From Paenibacillus sp. MZ04-78.2 (GTDB lineage: Bacteria; Bacillota; Bacilli; Paenibacillales; NBRC-103111): DNA of 45,793 nucleotides. The notes beneath the pieces are model-generated. The model did no database searches. It was not told where the DNA came from and was given only the letters and a program-made list of their open reading frames with translations. The translations under genes and the position numbers were made by a program. The stretch is from the NCBI RefSeq assembly GCF_024213375.1, contig NZ_JANAVJ010000041.1:1-45793 (forward strand). Reading direction: 5' to 3'. Within the stretch, counting starts at the first letter, position 1; every line of letters starts with the position of its first letter. This document shows positions 15,604 through 23,954 of the stretch, piece by piece.

Positions 15604-16866
15604 ATGACTGTTACTACATTGACTGCAGAAAATCTAAACCCGTTTAAAATTGCTCAAAGGCAAATCGAGCATGCGGCTACTCTACTAAACTTGCCCAAAG
15701 AGGTTGTAGAAATTTTGAAGCAACCGAAACGGGTGCTGTCCGTCACGTTTCCCGTGAAGATGGACAACGGCCAAGTCCGCGTATTTGAAGGCTACCGTTC
15801 TCAGCATAACGATGCGATCGGTCCGACGAAGGGCGGTATCCGGTTCCATCCGGACGTGACGCTGGATGAGGTTAAGGCGCTGTCGATGTGGATGAGCTTC
15901 AAATGCGGCGTTGTCGGCCTCCCGTACGGTGGCGGTAAGGGCGGAGTCATCTGCGACCCGCGCGAAATGAGCAAGGGCGAGCTGGAGCGTGTCAGCCGGG
16001 CATTCATGGAAGCGATCGCCGATATCGTCGGACCGGAGAAAGACATTCCGGCGCCGGACGTGTACACGACCCCGCAAATTATGGGCTGGATGATGGATAC
16101 GTTCAGCCGTTTGAAGGGCTTCAACAGCCCGGGCGTCATTACCGGCAAGCCGCTGATTATCGGGGGCTCCAAGGGAAGAAACGAAGCGACGGCCCGCGGC
16201 TGCGTCTTCACGATTCAAGAGGCGCTGAAGGATATGGGCAAGACGCCGGAAGGCGCGACGGTAGCCATTCAAGGCTTCGGCAACGCCGGCCGGATTGCGG
16301 CGAAGCTGCTGTCGGAACTGGGCTGCCGCATTGTGGCCGTCAGCGACTCTCGCGGCGCGATTTACGACCCGCAAGGACTGGATTTGAACCGTGTGGAGCA
16401 GCTGAAGGATCAGGGAGGTCTGTCCGCATACGGCGCATCGTTCGCTATTCAACCGGAGAAGCTGCTGGAGCTGGATGTCGATATTTTGGTGCCAGCTGCA
16501 CTTGAGAATGTCATTACATCGGCGAATGCCGCTCAGATCAAGGCAAATATCGTAGCGGAAGCGGCCAACGGACCGACGACGCCGGAAGCGGACGAAATTT
16601 TGTTCGGCAATGGCGTAAAGGTGATTCCGGATATTTTGGCGAATGCCGGCGGCGTGACGGTTTCCTACTTCGAATGGGTTCAGAACCTGATGAACTATTA
16701 CTGGGGCGAAGAAGAGGTAAACTCCAAGCTCGAGACGGCGATGACGGAAGCGTATCGCGCGGTTCAAGATCTGGCAACCCAATACAAAACCGATCTGCGC
16801 ACGGCCGCTTACATGATCTCGATGGAGCGGATTTCCAAAGCGATGGAAGCCCGCGGCTGGGTGTAA
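15604..16866 (+). CDS. gudB: NAD-type glutamate dehydrogenase (Glu/Leu/Phe/Val family)
   Basis: 420 residues, the usual length for GudB/RocG. It interconverts glutamate and 2-oxoglutarate plus ammonia. The N-terminal substrate domain contains GPTKGGIRFHP, the catalytic lysine segment LPYGGGKGG and the catalytic aspartate segment IPAPDVYT. The C-terminal Rossmann domain has IQGFGNAGRIAA and PAALENVIT, and the active-site region NAGGVTVSYFEW is complete. AAGGAG lies upstream of the ATG at 15604. The catabolic (NAD) assignment over a biosynthetic one is by resemblance to gudB/rocG. It is a single-gene unit with a strong hairpin behind it. Confidence 0.93.
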   Translation: MTVTTLTAENLNPFKIAQRQIEHAATLLNLPKEVVEILKQPKRVLSVTFPVKMDNGQVRVFEGYRSQHNDAIGPTKGGIRFHPDVTLDEVKALSMWMSFKCGVVGLPYGGGKGGVICDPREMSKGELERVSRAFMEAIADIVGPEKDIPAPDVYTTPQIMGWMMDTFSRLKGFNSPGVITGKPLIIGGSKGRNEATARGCVFTIQEALKDMGKTPEGATVAIQGFGNAGRIAAKLLSELGCRIVAVSDSRGAIYDPQGLDLNRVEQLKDQGGLSAYGASFAIQPEKLLELDVDILVPAALENVITSANAAQIKANIVAEAANGPTTPEADEILFGNGVKVIPDILANAGGVTVSYFEWVQNLMNYYWGEEEVNSKLETAMTEAYRAVQDLATQYKTDLRTAAYMISMERISKAMEARGWV

Positions 16867-16897
16867 GCGCACAGGCTGAATCGAATTTCAATAAACT

Positions 16898-16950
16898 ATC
16901 GCCGCCGGCGGCCGAGTACCTTGCCTTGGTACAGAAGCGCTGGCGGCGAT
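16898..16950. terminator. Large GC-rich hairpin after glutamate dehydrogenase
   Basis: ATCGCCGCCGGCG (16898-16910) pairs with CGCTGGCGGCGAT (16938-16950) with one G-T pair, enclosing a second stem GTACC/GGTAC. No T-run follows, so it may stabilise the 3' end or act with other factors. The rest of 16951-17146 shows only a short GAACC/GGTTC hairpin near 17000 and no gene. Confidence 0.55.
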
Positions 16951-17146
16951 TGGCGTTCATGGGGCAGCGCGGTTCCTTCTGTGAAAATAGGGAGTTGAAC
17001 CTATTCGCAGGTTCATTCGTCTACAATATAAGGGTCCTTCTGTCCAATGACATCTGGAGCCGCACTTAGGCACTGTACGCCGAAAACGGGTAGGAAGCTC
17101 GGCGCTACGATCATGGGTGAACCTAAAGGATATTGGGGTTGAAGAG

Positions 17147-17245
17147 ATGAAGTTTTTGAAAAACGTTATCCTCATCGTGCTCAGCTGCATCGTTAGCTAT
17201 TGGCTCGTTGGCGGGGCGTTTATCCAATTGTTTTTCCGTATGTAA
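17147..17245 (+). CDS. 32-residue single-pass membrane peptide
   Basis: MKFLKNVILIVLSCIVSYW followed by LVGGAFIQLFFRM. A lysine-bearing N-terminus, one hydrophobic span of about 20 residues and a short basic end are typical of small Firmicute membrane proteins. GAAGAG directly precedes the ATG and AAAGGA is further off, so the ribosome site is modest. A perfect terminator follows 16 bases later, which supports a real transcription unit. Function unknown. Confidence 0.6.
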   Translation: MKFLKNVILIVLSCIVSYWLVGGAFIQLFFRM

Positions 17246-17261
17246 CAACAGGTTGGGTCAG

Positions 17262-17294
17262 AAAAAGCCCTCCGCTTCAAGCGGAGGGCTTTTT
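17262..17294. terminator. Perfect bidirectional terminator before dapA
   Basis: AAAAAGCCCTCCGC (17262-17275) and GCGGAGGGCTTTTT (17281-17294) are exact reverse complements with a 5-base loop. It serves the small membrane gene and the convergent dapA-like gene. Confidence 0.9.
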
Positions 17295-17345
17295 CGGTAC
17301 GTCTCACGGTTGTTTTTGTCCGGACCGTCGGTTTATTGTACCGGC

Positions 17346-18218
17346 TTACCGGCTTAAATACGCTCCGAGCTCCTGCTGAAGCTTTGCGCTGATGCCGGTC
17401 ATCGGCAGGCGGAGAGCCTCCGAGGTGATAATGCCCTGATGAGCCAGAACCCACTTGACCGGCGCCGGACTAGATTCCCGGAAAAGAAGCCGGATGAGCG
17501 GAAGCAGTCCTTCGAACGTTTGTCTCGCTCCGTTCAAGTCTCCTTCGGCGAACTGCCGGTGCACTTCGACGAAAGCTTCCGGCGCCACGTTGGCGGCGGT
17601 GAGGATGCCGCCCTTGGCCCCGCAGCAAAGCATGGCGTAAGCGTAGGAGTCGTCGCCGCACAGCAACGGTTTGCTGTTCAAGCGGGACAATTCTGTAAGC
17701 AGCTGAATGCCGCCGGAGCTGTCCTTCAGACCGATCACCCCGTCCAGCTCCAGAATGGCTCCGGCCGTCTGCGCCGTCAGCCCCACTCCAGCACGCGACG
17801 GGTTGTCGTAGGCGATAACGGGAATGCCTACCTCCGCCGCTTTGCGGAAATGGGCGGCGATGCCTTCCTGCGACGGGCGGTTATAGTAAGGGACAACGAC
17901 AAGCACAGCATCCGCGCCAAGCCGTCCCGCAAGCTCCGTACGCTTCACGGTCGAAGCGGTATCGTTCGTTCCGGTGCCGACGATGACCGGAAGTTTTCCG
18001 CCGACTGCGTTTTTGGCGGCCTTCACCAAAGCTTCGACTTCTTCCCATGCTACCGTCGGCGATTCTCCTGTCGTCCCGTTGACGACCAGACCATGGATAC
18101 CGCGGTCCGCAAGCCAACGAACGTGCCGCTCGAATGAAGTTAAATCTATGGCGCCGTTACTGTCGAACGGGGTGACGATCGGGACGTAAACACCAGTTAG
18201 CTGCTCTTGGGTTAGCAT
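17346..18218 (-). CDS. dapA: 4-hydroxy-tetrahydrodipicolinate synthase family protein
   Basis: 290 residues, complete class I aldolase barrel of the DapA/NAL family. Seen: the pyruvate-binding threonines in NGTTGES, the tyrosine relay region VVPYYNRPSQEG, and the Schiff-base lysine in GLKDSSG. The usual YNVPGR is YDNPSR, keeping the tyrosine and arginine but not the middle residues. It most likely condenses pyruvate with aspartate semialdehyde for lysine, diaminopimelate and spore dipicolinate synthesis. The motif change and its isolation from other lysine genes mean a paralogue acting on another aldehyde is possible. It is divergent from a LysR regulator 128 bases away, which is the likely controller. 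Confidence 0.85.
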   Translation of the reverse strand: MLTQEQLTGVYVPIVTPFDSNGAIDLTSFERHVRWLADRGIHGLVVNGTTGESPTVAWEEVEALVKAAKNAVGGKLPVIVGTGTNDTASTVKRTELAGRLGADAVLVVVPYYNRPSQEGIAAHFRKAAEVGIPVIAYDNPSRAGVGLTAQTAGAILELDGVIGLKDSSGGIQLLTELSRLNSKPLLCGDDSYAYAMLCCGAKGGILTAANVAPEAFVEVHRQFAEGDLNGARQTFEGLLPLIRLLFRESSPAPVKWVLAHQGIITSEALRLPMTGISAKLQQELGAYLSR

Positions 18219-18249
18219 TTTTTACATTCCTCCATGGGTTTAAATAATT

Positions 18250-18328
18250 TGGTTTGGCTCTACTTTACCATGGTTTGGATCATCGGAGTTAGCTATAATA
18301 AGTGATAGTCGTCATCAATAATATTGAT
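18250..18328. promoter_or_regulatory. Divergent control region with 7-1-7 palindrome and direct repeats
   Basis: ATCAATA-A-TATTGAT (18314-18328) is an exact dyad just downstream of a TATAAT at 18294-18299, which would serve the LysR gene. Two GGTTTGG direct repeats (18251-18257 and 18272-18278) are 21 bases apart, about two helical turns. Both are candidates for regulator binding between the divergent dapA-like and lysR-like genes. Confidence 0.45.
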
Positions 18329-18346
18329 CATAGGAGCGGAGATCAC

Positions 18347-19219
18347 ATGGAGCTGACGTATCTCCAGACGTTTCGCGAGGTGGCTAAACGTCATAGCTTT
18401 ACCCGGGCGGCCGAGGAGCTCGGCTATGCGCAATCCAGCGTCACGATGCAAATTCAGAAGCTGGAGCGGGAATATGGCGTTTCCTTGTTCGAGCGTCACG
18501 GCCGTCAGCTTCGGCTTACGCCGCCCGGTGAAGTGCTGCTGAAGCTCGCCGGGCAGATGCTGGATTTGTACGCGCAATCCAAAGAAATCGTCGGGAATCA
18601 GGTTGGCGGGACATTGACGATCGGCGCGATCGATTCGCTGGCGGCCTATTACCTTCCTCCCTATTTGCATCATCTGAAGGAACGCTTTCCTGAATTGAAC
18701 ATCCATATCCAAGCGGAACGCGAATCGTTGATCGTCAGCAAAGTGAAGGAGGGGGAGTTCGATATCGGGCTGCTGCTCGACGGCAAGCCAGCCGACCCGG
18801 CTCTTCGCTGCGAGACGATCCGGGAAGAGCCTCTGGTGCTGATCGCGCCGCCCGGTCATCCGCTCACGCAGTTATCCGGCGGTGTAGGCGTGGATCATCT
18901 GAACGGAGTCGAGCTGATCATGTCGGAGGAAAGCTGCAATTACCGGGGCATGTTCGAGAACGTATTAAGAGCGCACAACGTCTCGTTTCTCATCCGTTTT
19001 GAGCTGGGCAACCCCGAGGCGATCAAGCAGTGCGTGATGAACGGGCTCGGGGTGGCCCTCCTTCCGCAGATCGTCGTTGAAGACGAGGTACGGCGCGGGC
19101 GCCTTCAGGCGCTGCCTTTTGCCCACCCCGATATCCGGTTCGACCTGCAGATGTTTTTCCATCCCAAAAAATGGATGTCGCAGCCGCTGCTTGCGTTTAT
19201 CCGTCTGCTGAAGCCATGA
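18347..19219 (+). CDS. LysR-family transcriptional regulator
   Basis: 290 residues. The N-terminal winged HTH is canonical (MELTYLQTFREVAKRHSFT, RAAEELGYAQSSVTMQIQKLE). The effector-binding domain spans about residues 90-290 (GGTLTIGAIDSLAAYYLPPYL, GLLLDGKPADPALRCE, GNPEAIKQCVMNGLGVALLP). The start at 18347 is chosen because TAGGAGCGGA lies just upstream; the longer frame from 18302 lacks a site. Divergent from the dapA-like gene, which is its probable target. An imperfect hairpin (GGGAGTTC/GAACCCCC, about 19248-19272) follows. Confidence 0.9.
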   Translation: MELTYLQTFREVAKRHSFTRAAEELGYAQSSVTMQIQKLEREYGVSLFERHGRQLRLTPPGEVLLKLAGQMLDLYAQSKEIVGNQVGGTLTIGAIDSLAAYYLPPYLHHLKERFPELNIHIQAERESLIVSKVKEGEFDIGLLLDGKPADPALRCETIREEPLVLIAPPGHPLTQLSGGVGVDHLNGVELIMSEESCNYRGMFENVLRAHNVSFLIRFELGNPEAIKQCVMNGLGVALLPQIVVEDEVRRGRLQALPFAHPDIRFDLQMFFHPKKWMSQPLLAFIRLLKP

Positions 19220-19321
19220 GCGAATCTATGTAGTTGAAAATGCCCAAAAAGGGAGTTCGCAATGAACCCCCCCTTCCCGGATGCCTGTGCTTGAAGAAAA
19301 GAGCTTGGCTTGTGCCCCGGA

Positions 19322-19420
19322 TTAGATCCAGAGAGCACAAGATACGATTACCAACAAGATAAACAATACGAGGATTACGCCCGTAGAAGTAAAGCCGCCG
19401 AACCCTTTTACGAAGCTCAT
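19322..19420 (-). CDS. YjcZ-family sporulation miniprotein
   Basis: A 32-residue protein: MSFVKGFGGFTSTGVILV then LFILLVIVSCALWI. A short Gly/Phe-rich head plus one hydrophobic helix with LFILLVIV is the hallmark of the YjcZ family of small Bacillales spore-associated proteins. AGGAGGA lies 8 bases before the ATG. CATAAGGTA, an exact CATAnnnTA sigma-K -10 match, lies at 19451-19459 on the minus strand, 39 bases from the start. The same spacing is seen for the second family member at 29188. Confidence 0.8.
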   Translation of the reverse strand: MSFVKGFGGFTSTGVILVLFILLVIVSCALWI

Positions 19421-19511
19421 GTATATATCCTCCTTCCGTTTGGCCTAGTATACCTTATGATGGTCATATGCCCCTTGATTGGGTGGGCGGGAAAATGTGC
19501 ATTAGCGGAGA

Positions 19512-19740
19512 GTGGCGCTGCTGGATGTAGCCAAATGGATTGCAACTATACTCAGCTTATGGTTGAGCGGTAGGAAGCTGTTCAAGTTGATCAAACGGAA
19601 GCTAAGCAAGCAAAAAAACCACCGTAGTTAGGTTGGCCCCTGACCGGTGGTTTTTTCGCTTAGGTTAAAAACTATGCGCGCCGTGGGGTAGACCACAGCT
19701 TCGTTTATCCAAAGAGCCGTGTAGTGTTGGCGCACTAAGC
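19512..19740 (-). repeat. Dispersed intergenic repeat, copy B (inverted relative to copy A)
   Basis: The reverse complement matches copy A at 10694-10919 from AGTGCGCCAACACTA through the terminator hairpin and into the coding-like tail. The tail is more decayed than in copy A: the DQTEAKQAKKPP segment is kept, but a stop and a frame change precede it. The pair lies in opposite orientation about 8.6 kb apart. No transposase gene or target duplication is visible at the ends. It fills most of 19421-19765; 19451-19500 holds the YjcZ promoter region. Confidence 0.8.
19611..19658. terminator. Terminator hairpin inside repeat copy B
   Basis: AAAAAAACCACC (19611-19622) pairs with GGTGGTTTTTT (from 19645), followed by CGC at 19656-19658. 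Equivalent to the hairpin at 10776-10827. Confidence 0.8.
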
Positions 19741-19765
19741 GCTCGGCGTCACGGCATTAGCCTCG

Positions 19766-20266
19766 TCAGATAAGCGGCTGCATACCGCTCTCCAGCCAAT
19801 CTTCCCGTGTCGGGCCGTAGATGTCCGGAACCCTGAGCCCGGCTTGGCGCATCAGGACGGTCATTTGGCCCCGGTGATGAATCTGATGCTGGATTAAAAT
19901 CCGCAAGGTCAGGCCATTCGGCCATGTATTGCCGTACATTTCCGTCGTTTCTGCCAGCTTGGCGTCCGTCCACTGGGTTTGGACCGCATTCCCGGCCGCT
20001 TGCGAGGCGTTCCGGTAAGCTTCCGCGATCGCAGCCGCCGAGGCCGGTGCGTGTTGGTCGTCTCCCGCCGATGCGAATTCCAAGCCGGTCCGCGACAGCA
20101 TCTCGTGCATCGTCGTCGTCAGATGCCAGGCAAGCTGCCCAAGCGTCCGATGGTCCGGAGCGATCGCCTGATCCAGGGCTTCGTCGGTCAAGGTATCCAT
20201 GACCCTCTGTGTAGCGGCAGCCTCTTGCTGCCATTCGGCGATAAAATCGGTTGTTGCGATAAACAT
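19766..20266 (-). CDS. DinB-family protein
   Basis: 166 residues, four-helix DinB/YfiT-like fold. The three metal-binding histidines are visible: one in LAWHLTTTMHE near residue 46 and two in HQIHHRGQ near 128-132. Such proteins include bacillithiol- or mycothiol-dependent transferases and damage-induced proteins; the substrate is unknown. GGAGG precedes the ATG at 20266, which is preferred over the longer frame to 20398 that reads back into the regulator gene. It lies 74 bases downstream of the WYL regulator in the same direction, a common pairing that suggests co-expression or direct control. Confidence 0.85.
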   Translation of the reverse strand: MFIATTDFIAEWQQEAAATQRVMDTLTDEALDQAIAPDHRTLGQLAWHLTTTMHEMLSRTGLEFASAGDDQHAPASAAAIAEAYRNASQAAGNAVQTQWTDAKLAETTEMYGNTWPNGLTLRILIQHQIHHRGQMTVLMRQAGLRVPDIYGPTREDWLESGMQPLI

Positions 20267-20339
20267 TTCGAATTCCTCCCTGCGCTCGCAATTTAGCGTT
20301 ACCACTTTACGATAACATGTATTCCCTGACAGCTGTATG

Positions 20340-21119
20340 TCAGGGTTGCTCGTAGAGCCGCGCGATGGCGAGCGCCTCCTCCCGCACCCGGCTGGCAACA
20401 GCTTCCGGCTCCAGCACCTTCACATCAGCGCCGTAGGACAGCAGATGGGCGTACATCCAGGGCGCGTCCGGATGGGAAGCGCGGACGATGAGCGTCCCGT
20501 CCGGGCCGTACTCGATTTGCTCGGGCTTGTAATAATCCTCCACCGGGACCCGGACCTTCGAGGTGAATTGCAGCACGAGATTCACGGAATGGGGAGAATC
20601 GCGCCACGTCCAGCGGCTATCCAATGCTTCCGTCGGAAGCTGGCGAGGTTCGAACGTCTCTGTTCCGGCTTGCAAGTTCCGCATCCGCGACAGCCGGAAT
20701 ATCCGAAAATCTTCCCGCAGCCGGCAATAGCCGTACATGTACCACACATAGCCTTTAAGCACCACGCTCATCGGTTCGCACTGACGCTCGGCCTGCTCTC
20801 CTTTCCCGTTCGTATACGCAAAGGCGGTAAGCCGGTTATCGCGGATCGCTTGCCGCAGCGTCTCCAGCTTTTCTTTGTCGGCGGACTGAAGCTCGTCGAA
20901 GGACAGGAGCTGACGATCCAGCCGGTAGCGGTCCGTAATCTCGTAGCCGCCGGTCAGACCGGCGTAAGAAACGATCGGAATCCCCGCTTGGTTGATGGCT
21001 TCGATGTCCCGGTACACCGTCCGCAGCGACACTTCGAAGCGCTCAGACAATTCCTTGGCGCTTACCCGTTTGCGGTTAAGCAGCAGCATGGTGATGGCCA
21101 ACAGCCGGTCGAGTTTCAT
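20340..21119 (-). CDS. WYL-domain (YafY/YobV type) transcriptional regulator, internally shortened
   Basis: 259 residues. DeoR-like HTH at 1-55 (MKLDRLLAITMLLLNRKRV, AKELSERFEVSLRTVYRDI). The WYL domain runs from about 85 on (AFAYTNGKGEQAERQCEP, VVLKGYVWYMYGYCRLRED, FRLSRMRNL). Family members are normally about 310 residues and have some 50 residues between LLSFDEL and DKEKLETLRQAI; here these segments adjoin directly (LLSFDELQSADKEKLE). The reading frame is intact, so this is a clean in-frame deletion in the linker. It probably controls the adjacent DinB gene and itself. Confidence 0.85.
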   Translation of the reverse strand: MKLDRLLAITMLLLNRKRVSAKELSERFEVSLRTVYRDIEAINQAGIPIVSYAGLTGGYEITDRYRLDRQLLSFDELQSADKEKLETLRQAIRDNRLTAFAYTNGKGEQAERQCEPMSVVLKGYVWYMYGYCRLREDFRIFRLSRMRNLQAGTETFEPRQLPTEALDSRWTWRDSPHSVNLVLQFTSKVRVPVEDYYKPEQIEYGPDGTLIVRASHPDAPWMYAHLLSYGADVKVLEPEAVASRVREEALAIARLYEQP

Positions 21120-21224
21120 AAAATTGCAGCCGTCCTTTATTCCCGATTTGATGTCAGTTTGTGTTCATGCCTAATTCTCCATACAGTCAGCCGAATCCTT
21201 TTCATAAAGGCGGCAAGTTGCTTT

Positions 21225-21362
21225 TTAACGAATATTTCCATGGACGTCTCTTCCAAGAGGGTGATTGAAAAAGCGGGCTTCGAGCATCGGCGAAGGGTCA
21301 CCTTGTCGGATCAAGGCGAGTACGATTATTTCGTTTTAAGCAAAGCAAAAGAGCGCCGTTAA
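21225..21362 (+). pseudogene. C-terminal remnant of a GNAT acetyltransferase
   Basis: The frame reads NISMDVSSKRVIEKAGFEH and, after a short strand, GEYDYFVLSKAKERR with a stop at 21362. The N-x-x-S-x-RVIEKAGF element is the conserved acetyl-CoA-proximal helix of RimJ/RimL-like GNAT enzymes. The upstream acetyltransferase core is missing; the preceding 60 bases show no recognisable domain. It lies between two minus-strand genes and is probably a relic. Confidence 0.6.
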
Positions 21363-21389
21363 GCGCTCTTTCTTGGTCGATAGGTGGAA

Positions 21390-22526
21390 CTAACGGATCG
21401 TGATCGTCCCGGCTTCGGACTTCACGTCCGCTTTCAGGATATCCGAGAAAAAGGCCAGCGGCACGTACATTTTCCCTTCGCTGTTGATTGCCGGGGCGGT
21501 GCCCAGAGAGACCGGAGCCATCTTGTTCATGACGTACTCATCCTTGCCCATCCGCACGGTCGTCCACTGAGCCCCCTTCTGCAGCTCCACGGCTTGCTGC
21601 TCGGCGTTCCATTTCAGCTCGAAGCCGAGAGATTCGGCGACGCTGCGCAAAGGCACGGTCACGGTTCCTTTGGCGTCCATGTTGATGGTTGCATCGATGA
21701 TGGACAGCTTCTTGCCGTTCACAACAAGCGTATGCGGCTTGCTGCTCGCGTCGGCACCCGGTGTCTGTGCTTGATTCGGCAGCGGGATGATGAACTCCGG
21801 CGTGCCTGTGGCGTATGGCGCGATCTCGTACGGCGCGAAGATGATGACGGCGCTGCCTTGACGAATATAGAACGACTGCGTATCGGCGATGCCTTCGAAG
21901 CCGTCTTTGAAGTAATCGTCGGGATGCTTGGCAATCTCATCCTTGATATGCTTGTCGATCGTCTGCTTGTAATCCGCGCCGAACAGGTCCTTCAGCTCGA
22001 TCCGTTCCGCGGCGTCCTGATTCAGTACGTTGTATGTATCGGTTCGCGAAATACCGTGGGCTCCTCCCGTATACACGTAGGTTTCCACGGCGATGGAAAA
22101 CATACCCCCATCGGCTGTGCCGCCTCCGGCGTACACTTCGTATTTTACGATGACCTCGTACGGGTTGAATTCGTAGCCGTCTTTTTTGGCCTCGGCCGCG
22201 TCATTTGCCACTTGCTTCTTCATCAGCTCCAAGTCTTTCATCGCATGACGCTCCAGGATATCGTTCAACTGGTCTTGGTACTTTTTATCTTTGAGCCCTT
22301 CGATTACCGGGATGCTCAGGTCCGCGGAGTACAGGTTGGTTTTCTCTTGTACGGCCTTGGCGGATACTTTGACGGCGCCTTGCTGAACGGGCGTGGAGAT
22401 CGGGACGGCTTGAACAGGCACGCTCGCGGAGGAAGGCTCGGCGTTTGCCCGGGAACCGGGGACGCCTGCGGTCAGCAGGCAAGCTCCTGCGATGCTTAGA
22501 GTCAGTAATTTGAACGGGGTTTTCAT
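21390..22526 (-). CDS. Secreted DUF4163/DUF3298 protein with copper-amine-oxidase-like stalk domain
   Basis: 378 residues. A signal peptide covers about 1-29 (MKTPFKLLTLSIAGACLLTAG, ending SRANA). Residues 50-240 match the RsiV/PdaC-type pair: YSADLSIPVIEGLKDKKYQDQLN, YEVYAGGGTADGGMFSIAVE, YVYTGGAHGI, LKDLFGADYK and FYIRQGSAVIIFAPYEIAPYA. Residues 262-378 form a stalk domain (LVVNGKKLSIIDATINMD, VPLRSVAESLGFELKWNAEQ, YVPLAFFSDIL). The role is extracellular and probably wall-associated; no catalytic residues can be assigned. A monocistronic gene. The region 22527-22736 holds its promoter and that of rsgA but no further gene. Confidence 0.85.
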   Translation of the reverse strand: MKTPFKLLTLSIAGACLLTAGVPGSRANAEPSSASVPVQAVPISTPVQQGAVKVSAKAVQEKTNLYSADLSIPVIEGLKDKKYQDQLNDILERHAMKDLELMKKQVANDAAEAKKDGYEFNPYEVIVKYEVYAGGGTADGGMFSIAVETYVYTGGAHGISRTDTYNVLNQDAAERIELKDLFGADYKQTIDKHIKDEIAKHPDDYFKDGFEGIADTQSFYIRQGSAVIIFAPYEIAPYATGTPEFIIPLPNQAQTPGADASSKPHTLVVNGKKLSIIDATINMDAKGTVTVPLRSVAESLGFELKWNAEQQAVELQKGAQWTTVRMGKDEYVMNKMAPVSLGTAPAINSEGKMYVPLAFFSDILKADVKSEAGTITIR

Positions 22527-22736
22527 AAAAATCCCTCCTGGGTTATAAATGACTTGATGCTTTTATTATAGGACGAATGGCTTGCAAGAAAGTTACAACA
22601 AGGTTACAAACTCCTGCGGCGGTTATTTTCGGTAAAGGTTGGTTAGAAGTCTTTTTTTACTTTGATGCGGTCGTTCCGGTTCGTTACACTAAATGGTACA
22701 ACAGTTTTGTCGGCTTGAAGAATGGGAGGAAACCAA

Positions 22737-23816
22737 TTGACCATATGCCATCTGCATGATTGGGGCTGGAACGACCAGCGGGAGGAGGCATTCGCCCCTT
22801 ACCGTGAGGCCGGGCATGAGCCCGGACGCATTATTTTGGAGCATAAGCACGTTTACCGCGCGGTGACGGCTGGCGGAGAGCTGCTGGCCGAAGTGGCGGG
22901 GCGGCTCCGGCATCAAGCTGCCGGCCGGGCCGATTATCCCGCCGTCGGCGATTGGGTGGCGCTACAGGTGCGGGCGGAGGACGGACGCGCGATTGTTCAC
23001 GCGGTGCTCCCGAGGGAGAGCAAGTTTTCGCGCAAAGCAGCCGGGACGGCCGTCGAGGAGCAGATCGTCGCGGCTAATATCGACACGGTGTTTTTGGTGC
23101 ATGCGCTGAATGCGGATTTTAATGTGCGGCGGCTGGAACGCTACTTGACCTTGTCCTACGAGAGCGGCGCGGCGCCCGTCGTGCTGCTCAGCAAGGCGGA
23201 TCTGTGCGAGGACGTACCGGGCAAACTAGCCGCGGTGGAAGCCGTGGCGCCGGGCGTGCCGGTGCATGCGATCAGCTCCGCGCGCGGCGAAGGCTTCGAT
23301 GCGCTGGCCGCCTATCTGAAGCCGGGGCGGACGGTGGCGCTCCTCGGGTCCTCGGGGGCCGGGAAATCCACGCTGGCCAATCTGCTGTACGGCGAGGCCA
23401 TCTTGGACACCGGTGAGATCCGCGAGGGAGACGGGCGCGGTCGGCATACGACGACCCACCGCGAGCTTGTGCTGCTGCCTGGGGGCTCGCTGCTGATCGA
23501 TACGCCGGGAATGCGGGAATTGCAGCTGTGGGAGGCGGAATCCGGCTTGGACGCCGCCTTCCGCGACGTGGACCTGCTTGCCGTGGGCTGCCGCTTCGGC
23601 AACTGTACGCATCGGGAGGAGCCCGGCTGCGCCGTCAAGGAAGCGTTGGAGAACGGCACGCTTGACCGGGGACGGTATCATAACTACGTAAAGCTGCAGA
23701 AGGAGCTGGCGTTCCAAGCCCGTAAGGAAGACAAGGGCTTGCAGCGGGCGGAGAAGGACCGGTGGAAGAAGCTCAACCAATCGATGAAAAAGCATCCGAA
23801 GCAGCCGTTGGATTAA
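22737..23816 (+). CDS. rsgA: Ribosome small-subunit-dependent GTPase A
   Basis: 359 residues, a circularly permuted GTPase that checks late 30S assembly. An N-terminal OB-fold (YPAVGDWVALQV) is followed by G4 (LLSKADL), G1 (LGSSGAGKSTLANLL), the switch region GRGRHTTTHRE, G3 (DTPGMREL) and a C-terminal zinc knuckle (CRFGNCTHREEPGCAV). Motif order G4-G1-G3 is diagnostic. The TTG at 22737 is chosen because GGAGG (22725-22729) lies 7 bases upstream; the in-frame ATG at 22722 would overlap that site. Many Bacillales carry this as a second RsgA paralogue, and no rpe/prpC neighbours are seen here. Confidence 0.92.
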   Translation: MTICHLHDWGWNDQREEAFAPYREAGHEPGRIILEHKHVYRAVTAGGELLAEVAGRLRHQAAGRADYPAVGDWVALQVRAEDGRAIVHAVLPRESKFSRKAAGTAVEEQIVAANIDTVFLVHALNADFNVRRLERYLTLSYESGAAPVVLLSKADLCEDVPGKLAAVEAVAPGVPVHAISSARGEGFDALAAYLKPGRTVALLGSSGAGKSTLANLLYGEAILDTGEIREGDGRGRHTTTHRELVLLPGGSLLIDTPGMRELQLWEAESGLDAAFRDVDLLAVGCRFGNCTHREEPGCAVKEALENGTLDRGRYHNYVKLQKELAFQARKEDKGLQRAEKDRWKKLNQSMKKHPKQPLD

Positions 23817-23954
23817 ATATGCCGTATGAGGCCCATTCCCTTCCATACCCGGAGAGAGTGGGCTTTGTGTTTGGTTTTGCCGGACAAGTCTTTCAATTTC
23901 GGCCGGTTCGGTATACAATCCAGAGACAGCTTGAAATGTAAGGGAGAAGCGTTT

